Positions 8,655-18,423 are shown, counted from the stretch's first letter. The stretch is 64,000 nucleotides of DNA from JBBSBY01 sp038205805 (GCA_038205805.1 JBBRBO010000008.1:10176-74175), one strand, 5' to 3'. Numbers and translations: made by a program. Notes: generated from the sequence alone by a model not told the origin.

Positions 8655-8826
8655 ATTCAGCCGCTTATGTGACCGTGTTGTGGAGCGTAATAGCGGCTGC
8701 AAAGCTATAGGGGGATTGAACGTAGAACTCCCTCTAGCTTGCTCGAACCCTTCAAAAAAATTTTGACGTTTCTTAAATGTATAGATTCCCTCAGCTACAC
8801 TTTCAGGATATAATACAAAATTATTT

Positions 8827-8860
8827 TGTCAAGTCAAAAAAGCAAAACCCCTACTGGAGC
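8827..8860 (+). repeat. 34-bp repeat, copy A
   Basis: Begins TGTCAAGTCAAAAAAG and ends GGAGC. It matches 38727-38760 at 31 of 34 positions; all three differences are C here versus T there. Both copies lie in AT-rich intergenic DNA near MITE-like elements. Origin unknown. Confidence 0.75.
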
Positions 8861-8909
8861 GGCTCGGCTCTATTTCGATACAGCTCTCACAGGGTTGAGT
8901 GTAGGACAT

Positions 8910-8968
8910 TCATAATCAAAAAGTACTATTGGGGAGAACCATCTTGAAAAAAGTTTTTCCCCAAAACC
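8910..8968 (+). mobile_element. MITE-like element, fragment (copy 1)
   Basis: Only the left part of the family is recognisable: AAAAAGTACTATTGGGG and the first hairpin with ACCATCTTGAAAAAAG, ending in CCCCAAAACC. The second hairpin and right end are gone. It lies between convergent gene ends. Confidence 0.6.
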
Positions 8969-9130
8969 AAATGACGAGAAGCGACCACTCAATGAATTAA
9001 CTCCGAAAAACGACCCATCCGACACGATCAAGCACGCGGAACGTAAGTCGAATTCTCTTGGGGAAGTCTACCCTAACACTATCAGAAGAATACCTTTGGT
9101 TGAATCCGTTCTTGGAAGAGTAGGACTATC

Positions 9131-10471
9131 CTAAACCTTACTCTTTTGATCTTGCATGTGTTCGAGCGCTCTGCGTCTATCTTCCATGCGTCGTTGGATA
9201 GTTTCCTCGAAGCCGCGGCCGGTGGGATGGTAGAATGCGGCGCCTTGGAGTTCTTCGGGTAGGTGTTCCTGGTCTACCAGGGCGTCTTCGTAGTCGTGGG
9301 CATATTTGTAGCCCTTTCCGTAGCCCAGGTCTTTCATGAAGCGGGTCGGCGCATTCCTTATAGTCATGGGAGGCGGCAGTGCGCCCGAGCGACCGATCTC
9401 GGCCTGGACATTCAGGTATGCCGCTTCCAGGGCGTTGCTCTTGGGTGAAGTGGCGAGAAACACCACCACCTGAGCAAGGGCCAAAGCGCATTCGGGCATT
9501 CCCATGAACCGACATGCGTCATACGCGGCTACGGCCATGCCCAAGGCGTTAGGCGCGGCTAGGCCTATGTCCTCACTCGCCATACGTATGAGTCTACGTG
9601 CAATGTAGAGCGGGTCTTCGCCACCGGCCAGCATGCGGCCCATCCAGTAAAGAGCCGCATCAGGGTCGCTATCCCTAACGCATTTGTGCAAGGCGCTGAT
9701 GAGATTGAAATGCTGTTCCCCGGCCTTGTCGTACATGGGAGCGCTTCGCTGCACCAGCTCCTGGACGAGTTCGGCGGTCAGTAGGCCGTTCTGATTGTGC
9801 AAAGCCTCCCGAGCCGCGGGTTCCATGATATTGAGCGCTGCTCGCGCGTCGCCGGCCGCAAATGACACTATGGCGTCTAGTGCCGGGTCTTCTACGACCA
9901 ATCCCGTCCCGCCCAGACCCTTCTCCGTGTCGGATGCTGCGCGACCCACAATGCGCCGGATGGACTCGGGCGTGAGCGGTTGCAGCGTGAACACCCGTAA
10001 CCGCGACAGCAAGGCCGAGTTCACCTCGAAACCGGGATTCTCAGTCGTGGCGCCGATGAGCGTGATGACCCCGCTTTCCACATGAGGAAGTAAATAGTCC
10101 TGCTGCGACCGATTGAACCTGTGGATCTCGTCCAAAAAGAGGATTGTGCGTGCGCCGGTGAACTTCAGGTCTTCAGCGGCTCGTGCGGCGAGCGCCTTGA
10201 TCTCCTTGACTCCCACGCTTACGGCCGAGTACGGCGTAAAGCGCGAGTGAGACACCTCAGCGATTATGCGGGCCAATGTGGTCTTTCCCGTGCCCGGAGG
10301 TCCCCACAGCAGCATCGAGAAGATGCGGTCCTCCTCGATCGCACGCCGGAGTATCTTTCCCGGCCCGAGTACGGCTTCTTGACCCTCGAACTCGTCCAAG
10401 GATCGGGGGCGCATGCGCTCCGCAAGCGGCTGCTCGCCGCCACGCTTCATGGAATAATCAAAGAGATCCAT
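9131..10471 (-). CDS. rarA: Replication-associated recombination ATPase RarA (MgsA)
   Basis: A 446-residue AAA+ ATPase of the clamp-loader clade that acts at stalled replication forks with SSB. Reading from MDLFDYS, it has PLAERMRPRSLDEFEGQE, Walker A GPPGTGKT, Walker B ILFLDEIHRFN, sensor 1 GATTENP and the RarA tetramerisation region with YWMGRMLAGGEDPLYIARRL. The C-terminal FYHPTGRGFE is typical. MDLF is the usual N-terminus, although the GGAG here is only two bases from the ATG; 21 further codons are open upstream. It is divergent from nadK-recN, so three replication/repair-related genes cluster. Confidence 0.93.
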   Translation of the reverse strand: MDLFDYSMKRGGEQPLAERMRPRSLDEFEGQEAVLGPGKILRRAIEEDRIFSMLLWGPPGTGKTTLARIIAEVSHSRFTPYSAVSVGVKEIKALAARAAEDLKFTGARTILFLDEIHRFNRSQQDYLLPHVESGVITLIGATTENPGFEVNSALLSRLRVFTLQPLTPESIRRIVGRAASDTEKGLGGTGLVVEDPALDAIVSFAAGDARAALNIMEPAAREALHNQNGLLTAELVQELVQRSAPMYDKAGEQHFNLISALHKCVRDSDPDAALYWMGRMLAGGEDPLYIARRLIRMASEDIGLAAPNALGMAVAAYDACRFMGMPECALALAQVVVFLATSPKSNALEAAYLNVQAEIGRSGALPPPMTIRNAPTRFMKDLGYGKGYKYAHDYEDALVDQEHLPEELQGAAFYHPTGRGFEETIQRRMEDRRRALEHMQDQKSKV

Positions 10472-10725
10472 AGCTCCTGATGTAATACCTCTTCTTCGAT
10501 CCGCCGGTTCAGGTTCGTATAACCCCACCTGCAATTACTCACAGCGCATCCGCAGTAGAGACTGAGCGAATTTCCGAAGATCATGTCCGTTGCCTGCGAT
10601 TCGTATGCGTGTGAGAAGCATTGACTCAGTACGGGAATAGTATCATGTTAGGAGAGATTGACAACGCTCATGATACGCAGGCTTACACGTGTCGCCTGAG
10701 CTTATTTCGTGATTACGGATTGTAT

Positions 10726-11577
10726 ATGCGGACAATAGGGTTCGTTCTGAAAGTGGGGGCGCCGGAGGCGGAAAGAGCGGCTACTGAGCTTGCGGCGTTC
10801 TTGCACGAGGCCGGCAGAACCGTTCTTGTGGAAAACTCGCAAGAAGCCCTCGCGTGCGATTGTCACGCCACAGTGAGCCACGACCTTGCGGTTGAATCGG
10901 ACCTGCTGGTGGTGCTTGGCGGTGACGGGACCATCCTCCGAGCGGCTTCCCTGTTGCGGGACAAACCCACGCCCGTGATGGGTGTAAACCTGGGACGAGT
11001 AGGTTTTCTCGCTGAAATTCTGCCGGATCACGCGATTCCGGCGATGCAACAGGTGCTGGACGGTACGGCTACCTACGTCAATCGTATGATGCTGGAGGCT
11101 CAGCTCCCGGACGGCCGCCGGGTTTGCGCCCTCAATGAGCTGGTGATTCACTGGGGCGCCATTGCGCGGCTCATGGAGCTGGACATCCGGGTGGGTTCAT
11201 CCAGCGCCATCGAACTTCGGGCAGACGGCCTTATCGTATGCACCCCGGTCGGCTCGAGCGCCTATTCCTACGCTGCGTACGGTCCCCTTGCGCATCCCGA
11301 GGTCGAGGGCGTGATACTCACACCAATCTGCCCATACGCCGGCCTGAAACGGCCGCTTCTTATCCCGGCGCACCTCCCCATTGAGATTATTCTGCGAAAA
11401 GGCGAGGATCTGACCCTCACAGTGGACGGGCACACACGATGGGCCTTGTGTCCGGGACAGTCCATACGCATTACCCGGGCCGCATTGCCTTTTGTCATGG
11501 TTAAATCACCGGGGAGAGACTACTTCGATGTGCTCAAGCACAAGCTTGGACTTACACAGGACGAGCGGCCGATGTAA
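10726..11577 (+). CDS. nadK: NAD kinase
   Basis: A 283-residue cytoplasmic enzyme that phosphorylates NAD to NADP. It shows the diagnostic GGDGT motif (residues 65-69, catalytic D67), NLGRVGFL, the NE motif (137-138) and the ADGLIVCTPVGSSAY strand-turn. Length is normal. MRTIGFVLKVG is the usual N-terminus, so ATG 10726 is preferred over the open 35 codons upstream, although no strong ribosome-binding site precedes it. recN follows after about 170 bases, a pairing common in many bacteria. Confidence 0.94.
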   Translation: MRTIGFVLKVGAPEAERAATELAAFLHEAGRTVLVENSQEALACDCHATVSHDLAVESDLLVVLGGDGTILRAASLLRDKPTPVMGVNLGRVGFLAEILPDHAIPAMQQVLDGTATYVNRMMLEAQLPDGRRVCALNELVIHWGAIARLMELDIRVGSSSAIELRADGLIVCTPVGSSAYSYAAYGPLAHPEVEGVILTPICPYAGLKRPLLIPAHLPIEIILRKGEDLTLTVDGHTRWALCPGQSIRITRAALPFVMVKSPGRDYFDVLKHKLGLTQDERPM

Positions 11578-11751
11578 GCGCACAATGCGCTCGTGCGCTG
11601 TGTTTTTCACCCGATTCCGGTATAATGCGCCTCATACTGCGGCATATAATCATTGCGTCGGACGGTTCGCCGCTACCGCAGGTGTTGCAACACTCATTCC
11701 ACGGCCGACTGGACAAGCTCTATATGGCATTCGCCCGCCGGGTTACGGATC

Positions 11752-13428
11752 ATGCTGGTATCTTTACGCGTTTCAAATCTCGCTATCATTGAGCGGATCG
11801 AAGTGGATTTCCATGAGGGCTTCAACGTGCTGACCGGTGAGACCGGAGCTGGGAAATCCATCCTCATCGGAGCGCTCAGTCTCCTTCTAGGAACGCGAGC
11901 GTCGGCCGACCTTATCCGCACCGGCGAGAAGGACGCCTCGGTTGAGGCGCTTTTCGAGATGGCGCCGGACATGCGCCTGCCCTTGGATATCGAGACCGAG
12001 CCCGTTGAACGAGAGGTATTGATTTCTCGAACAATCAGCAGGACGGGTCGATCCAAATGCGCCATTAACGGCCGATCCGCAACGCAATCAATGCTCGGGC
12101 GGCTCGGGCACGCTCTCGTGAGTATCTTCGGGCAACATGAGCAACGGGCGCTCCTGGACAAGGATGAGCACCTAGACATGCTCGATACCTTCGCCGGTCT
12201 GAACGAGCGCCGAGGAGGCCTGGCGAAAACGTTTCAGTTATGGAAAGACGCCAAGCGAGAGGCCGCTGCGGCCCGACGGCGCTTAGAGGAATCCCTGGCC
12301 CGAGCCGAAGAAAACAAGGCCGCATGCGAGGAGCTTACCGTCGCGGCGCTTAAGCCCAGTGAAGATGAAGACCTGGCCCAGGAACGGGAAGTCCTCAAGC
12401 GAGCGGTCCATATCCGTGAGAAGGCCTTCGAGGCGCATCAGTTACTATACTCGAAATCGGGGAGTCTTATCGGCGGCCTCACGGAGGTGAAGAAGCTCCT
12501 GGAGTGGTTGGCGAACGCCAACCCCAAGCTGGACGGCCTGCGCAGCGAATTTGAAGAGGCCCTGTACCGCATCGAGGACTCGGCCCTAGAGCTAAGGGAT
12601 GTAGCCGAAAACTTCCGCGCCGATCCTCAAAGGCTCGAGGCAATGGAAGATCGGCTGACGCTCATCAAGAAGCTCAAGAACAAATACAAGCGCGATATTC
12701 CGGGACTGCTCGACTATTGCGAAGAGCTGCGTGCTCAAGAGGACGGATTCTTCTTCTCGGAGAAGGGGCTCAAGGCCCTTGAGAGCAAAGAGGCGGAGTT
12801 TGCCGCGGCCTACGTGCGGGAAGCTCACGCGCTTTCTCAGGAGCGCAAACGGGAAGCTAAGAGCTTCGAGGCCGCAATGAAGACGGAGTTGCGGGAACTC
12901 GCCATGCCCGAGGCATCTCTCACGGTGGAGTTTACGGCCCTTGACGCCGAGCGCGGCCGAACGTCGGGGCTCGACCAGGTAGAGTTTCTCCTTGCGTCCA
13001 ATGCGGGGGAAGAACCGCGGCCGCTGGCGAAGATCGCCTCGGGTGGTGAACTATCCCGCATTATGTTGGCAATAAAGGCGCTGCTTGTCGATGATAACCC
13101 CGGCGTCACGGTGATCTTCGATGAGGTGGACGCGGGCATCGGCGGACACACGGCCTCGGCGGTGGGCTCTCGACTGGCCAGGGTAGCGCTGAAGCAGCAG
13201 GTGCTGTGCATAACGCATCTTCATCAGGTGGCGGCCCTCGCGGACCATCACGTGGCGGTGCGCAAATCCGTAAAAAAGGGACGGACCCGTCTCGAGGCCG
13301 TCGAGCTGACCTTCGATGATCGGATAGACGAGCTCACCCGCATGTTGGGAGCCGGTCCCGACGCAAAGGCGGCAAAGGACCACGTGCGGGATTTGATGAA
13401 CGGGGGGAACTCCCCGGCCGGCGTGTAA
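11752..13428 (+). CDS. recN: DNA repair protein RecN
   Basis: A 558-residue SMC-like ATPase for double-strand break repair. The start MLVSLRVSNLAIIE is characteristic; Walker A is GETGAGKS (29-36), the middle is a long coiled coil, the signature is IASGGELSRIMLAIK and Walker B is VIFDEVDAGIGG. The coding frame is open 33 codons upstream, but those residues do not look like RecN. It probably shares a transcript with nadK. The next gene begins 64 bases later. Confidence 0.95.
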   Translation: MLVSLRVSNLAIIERIEVDFHEGFNVLTGETGAGKSILIGALSLLLGTRASADLIRTGEKDASVEALFEMAPDMRLPLDIETEPVEREVLISRTISRTGRSKCAINGRSATQSMLGRLGHALVSIFGQHEQRALLDKDEHLDMLDTFAGLNERRGGLAKTFQLWKDAKREAAAARRRLEESLARAEENKAACEELTVAALKPSEDEDLAQEREVLKRAVHIREKAFEAHQLLYSKSGSLIGGLTEVKKLLEWLANANPKLDGLRSEFEEALYRIEDSALELRDVAENFRADPQRLEAMEDRLTLIKKLKNKYKRDIPGLLDYCEELRAQEDGFFFSEKGLKALESKEAEFAAAYVREAHALSQERKREAKSFEAAMKTELRELAMPEASLTVEFTALDAERGRTSGLDQVEFLLASNAGEEPRPLAKIASGGELSRIMLAIKALLVDDNPGVTVIFDEVDAGIGGHTASAVGSRLARVALKQQVLCITHLHQVAALADHHVAVRKSVKKGRTRLEAVELTFDDRIDELTRMLGAGPDAKAAKDHVRDLMNGGNSPAGV

Positions 13429-13492
13429 CGTCCTCAGAGCCGTCTCTAAGCGGTGAATCATTGGAATGAACGAAACTATGGCGGGTAAGTAA

Positions 13493-13951
13493 TTGATACG
13501 CAAGGCGACGTTGGACGACATACAAGAGATCCATCGGCTCATTTCCGAACAGGCGCAATCGGGTCACCTGCTGGCTCGAGCCATGAGTGAGCTTTACTCT
13601 CAGGTGCGGGACTTTTCCGTAGTGTATGACGAGGCCGCGAAGCAATTAGCGGCCTGCGGAGCCCTTCAGATCGTGTGGCAGGATTTGGCGGAAATACGCT
13701 CGCTGGCTGTGGCGCAGTCTTCCCAAGGCGCCGGAATCGGCAGCCGACTCGTGGAAGCCTTGATGACGGAGGCGCAGGAAATGGGCGTGCGTAAAGTATT
13801 CGTGCTTACGTATCGTCAAAGCTTTTTTGAACGGCTGGGCTTTCAGGTAATGGATAGAAGCCTGTTACCTCAGAAGATTTGGGCGGATTGCTTTCGGTGC
13901 GCCAAGTTCCCGAATTGTGACGAGATTGCGCTCATGGCGCCGCTCCAGTGA
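13493..13951 (+). CDS. GNAT acetyltransferase, short ArgA-like N-acetylglutamate synthase
   Basis: A 152-residue GNAT protein beginning MIRKATLDDIQEIHRLI from a TTG codon. It has the acetyl-CoA loop QGAGIGSRLVEALM and FFERLGFQ, and it ends with a CAKFPNCDEIAL motif typical of the short, stand-alone N-acetyltransferases that replace ArgA in many Desulfobacterota and make N-acetylglutamate for arginine synthesis. The Cys pair there may bind metal or regulate. No other arginine gene is in the window, so the substrate comes from family resemblance only. Confidence 0.8.
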   Translation: MIRKATLDDIQEIHRLISEQAQSGHLLARAMSELYSQVRDFSVVYDEAAKQLAACGALQIVWQDLAEIRSLAVAQSSQGAGIGSRLVEALMTEAQEMGVRKVFVLTYRQSFFERLGFQVMDRSLLPQKIWADCFRCAKFPNCDEIALMAPLQ

Positions 13952-14028
13952 TATTTCGCTTTAAAACCGAATCGTATCCTGCTAGAATCCTGAGCGCCAC
14001 TGGACTGGACTTCTTCGGGCTGGAGTAA

Positions 14029-14505
14029 ATGCGAAGTATGGTGGGACGATTCGGCATAGTATGTGTGACGTTGTGTTTGGTCGCCGGGTGCGGCGTCGTT
14101 AATCTCGGCAAGTGGAAAGGCATCGAGTTCCCCGGTCGAGGCGAAAAATTCTACCTCGCCAAGGAAGTCTTCCTAACCCCGGGTTCAGCGTATGGTCCAA
14201 AGGAATCTTTTGACCATGCCATGAACGAATCGATCAACCTCTTCGTAATCCCCAGGAACGAAAAAAATCACTACATCTTGACGTCCATTTGGTATGACCC
14301 CTCAGGAGTCGAGTTCCGTAAGATCCGCACCACCCACGACCTCAACGAAGAGGGCAAGAAGGACATACAGCGCACAAAAGGCGGAACCACGCGTATTCAC
14401 AGCCTCCCTACGAAGATGTTGGCGGACCACAAGGTAGGGATGTGGAATGTGGCCGTCTATTTGGACGACGAACTGGTGCGCAAGCTCAACTTTTATGTGA
14501 GGTAA
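14029..14505 (+). CDS. Predicted lipoprotein of unknown function
   Basis: A 158-residue protein with a signal sequence and lipobox LVAG-C (C21), so the mature protein should be lipid-anchored outside the cytoplasm. The mature part is beta-rich in appearance and contains FYLAKEVFLTPGSAYGPKESF and ends LDDELVRKLNFYVR. I do not recognise the family. ATG 14029 has GGAG close upstream; ATG 14038 is an alternative with better spacing. The stop lies eight bases from the uvrB stop, a tight convergent pair. Confidence 0.75.
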   Translation: MRSMVGRFGIVCVTLCLVAGCGVVNLGKWKGIEFPGRGEKFYLAKEVFLTPGSAYGPKESFDHAMNESINLFVIPRNEKNHYILTSIWYDPSGVEFRKIRTTHDLNEEGKKDIQRTKGGTTRIHSLPTKMLADHKVGMWNVAVYLDDELVRKLNFYVR

Positions 14506-14513
14506 GGTCGGCT

Positions 14514-16511
14514 CTAAACCCCAAAGAGTAACCTGGAATTCTCCAACCTGCGAATCTTGTCCCGGTATTCGGCGGCCTTTTCGAATTCAAGGTCTCGAGC
14601 CGCCTCGAACATGAGCTTGGTAAGGTTTTCGATTGTGTCCCCCAACTCCTCGGGATGCGCCTCATCGAAACCGTAGACCGGCCCTACCTCCACGGTCACG
14701 TAATCCTGTTCACCCAAGGAAGAGAGTACGTCATCGAGATTCTTTCGAACGGTCTCCGGGGTGATGTTGTGCTCGGTGTTGTACGCCCGCTGAATCTCTC
14801 GACGCCGCGTGGTTTCTTCCATGGCTTTACGGATGGATTCCGTTACCCTATCCGCGTAGAAGATCACCGTGCCCTCAACGTTCCGTGCGGCCCGTCCTGA
14901 TGTTTGGATGAGGCTGCGTTCTGAACGAAGAAACCCTTCCTTATCCGCGTCCAAGACAGCCACGAGAGACACTTCCGGTATATCCAGGCCTTCTCGCAGC
15001 AAGTTGATGCCCACGAGCACGTCGAATTCGCCCTTCCTGAGATCACGGATGATCTCCATACGTTCAATGGTATGGATCTCCGAGTGCAGATAGCGTATTC
15101 GCACACCCATGCCGCCGTAGTACTCAGTGAGGTCTTCGGCCATTCGCTTGGTGAGCGTCGTCACAAGCGTCCTGTGGCCCTTTTCCACGCGGATGCGTAT
15201 CTCATGAAGGAGATCGTCCACCTGGTCGCCGGCAGGTCGCAACTGCACCACCGGGTCAAGGAGCCCCGTGGGTCGAATGATCTGCTGAACCACGGAGCCT
15301 TCCGAGTGCTCAAGTTCGTATTTACTCGGTGTGGCGGAAACATACACCACCTGATTCACCAGCTTCTCGAATTCGTCGAAGCGCAACGGCCGGTTGTCCA
15401 TGGCGCTGGGCAAGCGAAATCCGTAATTCACCAGGGTTTCTTTGCGCGCCCTATCCCCGCGGTACATGGCCCCGAGCTGCGGCACGCTCACATGGGACTC
15501 ATCTATGAAAAACAGCGAGTCCTTTGGAAAGTATTCCAACAGCGTGGGCGGCGGCTCGCCCGGTCTGCGGCCGGTCAGATAGCGTGAATAGTTCTCGATG
15601 CCGTTGCAGTAGCCCATTTCCTTGAGCATTTCCACATCGAAGCGGGTTCGCTCTTCGATCCGTTGCGCCTCGATATACTTGTTTTGCTCACGAAAATACT
15701 CGACACGCTCCTTCATTTCAGTGAGGATTTCGTCCGCAGCAAGGATGAGCCTCGACTTCTCCGTGACATAATGGCTCGCCGGGTAAATGGCGATCTTGTC
15801 CAAGCGCCGGAGGGTCTTGCCGCGTAAGGGATCTATCTCGTAAATGCCGTCCACCATATCCCCAAAAAACTCTATGCGCAGGGCGACATCTTCTTCGTAT
15901 GCGGGAAATACCTCTACTACATCGCCCCGTACGCGAAAAACCCCTCGATGGAAGTCCATATCGTTGCGTTCGTATTGGATTTCCACGAGCTTTCGCAGGA
16001 CTGCGTCGCGGTCGCTCTCTTCCTCTTGGATAAGGTGCACGAGCATGTTGCTGTATGCTTCGGGCGACCCCAAGCCGTAGATGCAGGATACCGACGCCAC
16101 GATGATGACGTCGTTGCGTTCCAGTAGCGAACGGGTAGCGGAGTGCCGCATCTTGTCGATGGTCTCGTTGATGCTCGAGTCTTTCTCGATGTAGGTGTCC
16201 GAGTGGGGGATATAGGCTTCCGGTTGGTAGTAGTCGTAATATGAGACGAAATACTCCACTGCGTTTTCCGGAAAGAGCCCCTTAAACTCACTGTACAGTT
16301 GCGCGGCAAGCGTCTTGTTGGGCGCCAGCACAAGCGACGGTTTCCCTGCATGGGCTATGACGTTCGCCATGGTGTATGTCTTGCCCGACCCGGTGACCCC
16401 AAGGAGCGTTTGATCGCGCACTCCGGCTTCCAGGCGTCGAGTAATCGCCTCTATGGCCTGAGGTTGATCGCCTTTGGGAGTATAGTCTGAAAGGAGATTA
16501 AATCGCGGCAT
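14514..16511 (-). CDS. uvrB: Excinuclease ABC subunit B
   Basis: A 665-residue DNA-damage helicase-like subunit of nucleotide excision repair. It shows Walker A GVTGSGKT, the beta-hairpin region YYDYYQPEAYIP, DESH, and helicase motifs V and VI (VGINLLREGLDIPEVSLVAVLDADKEGFLRS, QTSGRAARN). A UvrC-binding UVR domain (LTKLMFEAARDLEFEKAAEYRD) closes the protein. Length is normal. A short gap separates it from the EI24 gene on the same strand. Confidence 0.97.
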   Translation of the reverse strand: MPRFNLLSDYTPKGDQPQAIEAITRRLEAGVRDQTLLGVTGSGKTYTMANVIAHAGKPSLVLAPNKTLAAQLYSEFKGLFPENAVEYFVSYYDYYQPEAYIPHSDTYIEKDSSINETIDKMRHSATRSLLERNDVIIVASVSCIYGLGSPEAYSNMLVHLIQEEESDRDAVLRKLVEIQYERNDMDFHRGVFRVRGDVVEVFPAYEEDVALRIEFFGDMVDGIYEIDPLRGKTLRRLDKIAIYPASHYVTEKSRLILAADEILTEMKERVEYFREQNKYIEAQRIEERTRFDVEMLKEMGYCNGIENYSRYLTGRRPGEPPPTLLEYFPKDSLFFIDESHVSVPQLGAMYRGDRARKETLVNYGFRLPSAMDNRPLRFDEFEKLVNQVVYVSATPSKYELEHSEGSVVQQIIRPTGLLDPVVQLRPAGDQVDDLLHEIRIRVEKGHRTLVTTLTKRMAEDLTEYYGGMGVRIRYLHSEIHTIERMEIIRDLRKGEFDVLVGINLLREGLDIPEVSLVAVLDADKEGFLRSERSLIQTSGRAARNVEGTVIFYADRVTESIRKAMEETTRRREIQRAYNTEHNITPETVRKNLDDVLSSLGEQDYVTVEVGPVYGFDEAHPEELGDTIENLTKLMFEAARDLEFEKAAEYRDKIRRLENSRLLFGV

Positions 16512-16560
16512 GGATTACGTTGACACTCGTTTGCAATTGTCTGATGGACTTACAACGCCT

Positions 16561-17337
16561 CTACACGGTAGGGCGTTTCTCGACGACCGGTTCGGTGTTT
16601 TCTATATCAAGAACCATGAGTGTGCCCCCCACTACGGCGGCCGGCACGAAAAATATATTAACCAAGGGGATGGATGCCATCGCGAGATTGCCGAAACCGA
16701 ATCCCAGCATGGCCCGCAAGTGCGAGCGGAAAAAGGACTTCTTTTCGCTCCAGGAGAGTTTGCGCCGATCCAGCGGATAGCTCAGGTAATCGTAAGCGTA
16801 CACTACTGAAGAGAGTATTGCGCTTACGCCCGTGAAAAGAACCTGTCCCAAACCCGGTATCAGCAACAGCATCAGCGTGGCGAGAAACAGCACGATATAC
16901 AAGAACAGGATCTTCAGCGCATGGGACAGAGCACGGACGGAATCCCGCAGTAATCCCACAACGGAAAAGGGCGTGGTGGAATACACGCCCCGGACAAGCT
17001 CCTCGGTCTTTTGTGAGATCAGTTCATTAAAAGGCGCAGACACCGCCAGTACTATCCGTGTAAATATGAAGAAAAAAATGATGGAGAGCACCACCGCAAC
17101 AACGATGAACACCGCATAGTAAAGAAACCCGGAAATCCACCCCTCATGGGGTAAGCCGGACAAGACCTTACGCACGAGATAGTAAAGGAGAAAATACGAC
17201 CCTCCCAGCACTAGAATACTAATGCTGATGGGGGCCGCTGCGTACTTCCACAGCTTACTGTGGTGGAGAAGGAAACTAGCCCCTTTCCAGATGTAAAAAG
17301 GAGAGCCTACTACTCCGGTTCCAAGGTTAACACTCAC
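16561..17337 (-). CDS. EI24/CysZ-like membrane protein
   Basis: A 258-residue polytopic inner-membrane protein of the EI24 domain family (which includes the sulfate permease CysZ). It begins GSPFYIWKGASFLLHHSKLWKYA and has APFNELISQKTEEL after the second membrane helix, both typical. GTG start with AGGAAG eight bases upstream. It sits between uvrB and the small selenoprotein gene on the same strand. A role in sulfate uptake is possible but cannot be read from the sequence. Confidence 0.78.
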   Translation of the reverse strand: MSVNLGTGVVGSPFYIWKGASFLLHHSKLWKYAAAPISISILVLGGSYFLLYYLVRKVLSGLPHEGWISGFLYYAVFIVVAVVLSIIFFFIFTRIVLAVSAPFNELISQKTEELVRGVYSTTPFSVVGLLRDSVRALSHALKILFLYIVLFLATLMLLLIPGLGQVLFTGVSAILSSVVYAYDYLSYPLDRRKLSWSEKKSFFRSHLRAMLGFGFGNLAMASIPLVNIFFVPAAVVGGTLMVLDIENTEPVVEKRPTV

Positions 17338-17435
17338 GTTGGCTTCCTACCTCCAGGGGCGGTGGATTCGCAAAGATCCTCATGCGTCGCCGGTCGGCCA
17401 CTCGCACCTACCTGCAGCCGACTCGCTCTCTCACA

Positions 17436-17669
17436 CTAACCGTAAATGTGTGGTTTGAGTTTATCGACCACTTCGCCGGGGTCCGGAAACCGGCCCAGTT
17501 GCGCCTTGGAAAAAACCAATTTCCCTTCGTATTCGACTTCAAAGACGCCGCCCGATGATCTCACCAGCTCGGATGTGACGCCTAATTCGTTTTTAAGTTG
17601 ATCCGCCAAACTGACGGCTTTGCCCTGATAGTTTCACATTCCGCAGTATGTAATCTTACAAATATCCAT
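17436..17669 (-). CDS. SelW-like (SelT/SelW/SelH, Rdx family) selenoprotein with in-frame UGA
   Basis: Reading TGA at 17634-17636 as selenocysteine gives a 77-residue thioredoxin-fold protein that simple ORF calling would miss. It opens MDICKITYCGM-U-NYQGKA, so the redox motif is C9-G-M-U12, the CxxU of the Rdx family. The rest is family-like: SSGGVFEVEYEGKLVFSK, then LGRFPDPGEVVDKLK, ending with TAG. AAGGAG lies six bases before the ATG. If UGA were a stop, only 11 residues would be made while well-conserved coding sequence followed, which is unlikely. No convincing bacterial SECIS hairpin was found by eye; weak GGC/GCC pairings lie near. A redox role is known only at family level. Confidence 0.85.
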
Positions 17670-17898
17670 TGCGGTCTCCTTGAGTGGTATGCGTGGAAAC
17701 AAGTATATGCCCTGAAGGGCGTCATTACAAGCTTGCGGCAGATTCTCTCCGCATGGTTACGCGTGGCGGTTAGATGGTGTAAACTGTTCGTGAAGCGTCG
17801 TGATGTGGCTCGAGGGTAATCACGGGCGCCCTTATTAGACGTAAGAAAGTTCAACCCGATACCGCTTCCTGGACTGCGGATCGGCATAAGGAGATGAA

Positions 17899-18423
17899 AT
17901 GCGAAGACGACATACAGGCGGATTGATTCTTACAACGGCCGTATGCGTTCTGCTGTGGGCAGGCCAAAGCTACGCGGAAAAACGAATTCTGCCCCCGCCG
18001 AGCGAGGACGTGCAGAACGCGTCACCCCTCATGGGCATTGACCCTAACATCTGCGCGGCTCTCCAGAAGCAGGTGGACAGCGTTACCTCCATTTCCGGAT
18101 CAGGGCTCACGGAGCAGGAAAAGATCAACAGACTCACGCAGCACCTGGCGCAGTCCATTGCGTCTATGCGGCAATCAGCTAAGGGCGAGCCTGACGCGGC
18201 AGTCCCAGTCCAGCAGTATGTCACCCTGATTCAAGCGCTGCTTGCTGTGGTGCGAAGCACACCGGACGCGGGAAACAGCTCCGTGCCCACGGCCGCGGCC
18301 GAAGGATTCCAGAAGTTCCAGGCGCTTACATCCACGTACGTGAACCTGGTGAAAGTGATGTGCCCCAGCGTGGCTCTACCGACGAATGTGACGAATCCGG
18401 ACCCAAGCGCGGGGAAGAAGTAA
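17899..18423 (+). CDS. Secreted protein of unknown function
   Basis: A 174-residue protein with a signal peptide (MRRRHTGGLILTTAVCVLLWAGQSYA, cut after SYA). The mature part is helical, with two cysteines (NICAAL and VMCPS) that could form a disulfide, and ends with a Pro/Asn/Lys-rich tail. AAGGAG is upstream. The stop codon TAA (18421-18423) touches the first base of a MITE-like element, so the present C-terminus may have been set by that insertion. No family recognised. Confidence 0.7.
   Translation: MRRRHTGGLILTTAVCVLLWAGQSYAEKRILPPPSEDVQNASPLMGIDPNICAALQKQVDSVTSISGSGLTEQEKINRLTQHLAQSIASMRQSAKGEPDAAVPVQQYVTLIQALLAVVRSTPDAGNSSVPTAAAEGFQKFQALTSTYVNLVKVMCPSVALPTNVTNPDPSAGKK

Larger units (their letters stand above)
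8655..9130. other. AT-rich convergent intergenic region
   Basis: No gene is supported. It separates the 3' ends of the Lon-receiver gene and rarA. It holds a 34-bp repeat (8827-8860) shared with 38727-38760 and a decayed left part of the MITE-like element (about 8910-8968). Confidence 0.6.

Noticed and set aside
17590..17640. SECIS hairpin for the selenoprotein
   Set aside because: Only three-base-pair stems (GGC/GCC) can be drawn by eye in the 40 bases after UGA; a structure model is needed.
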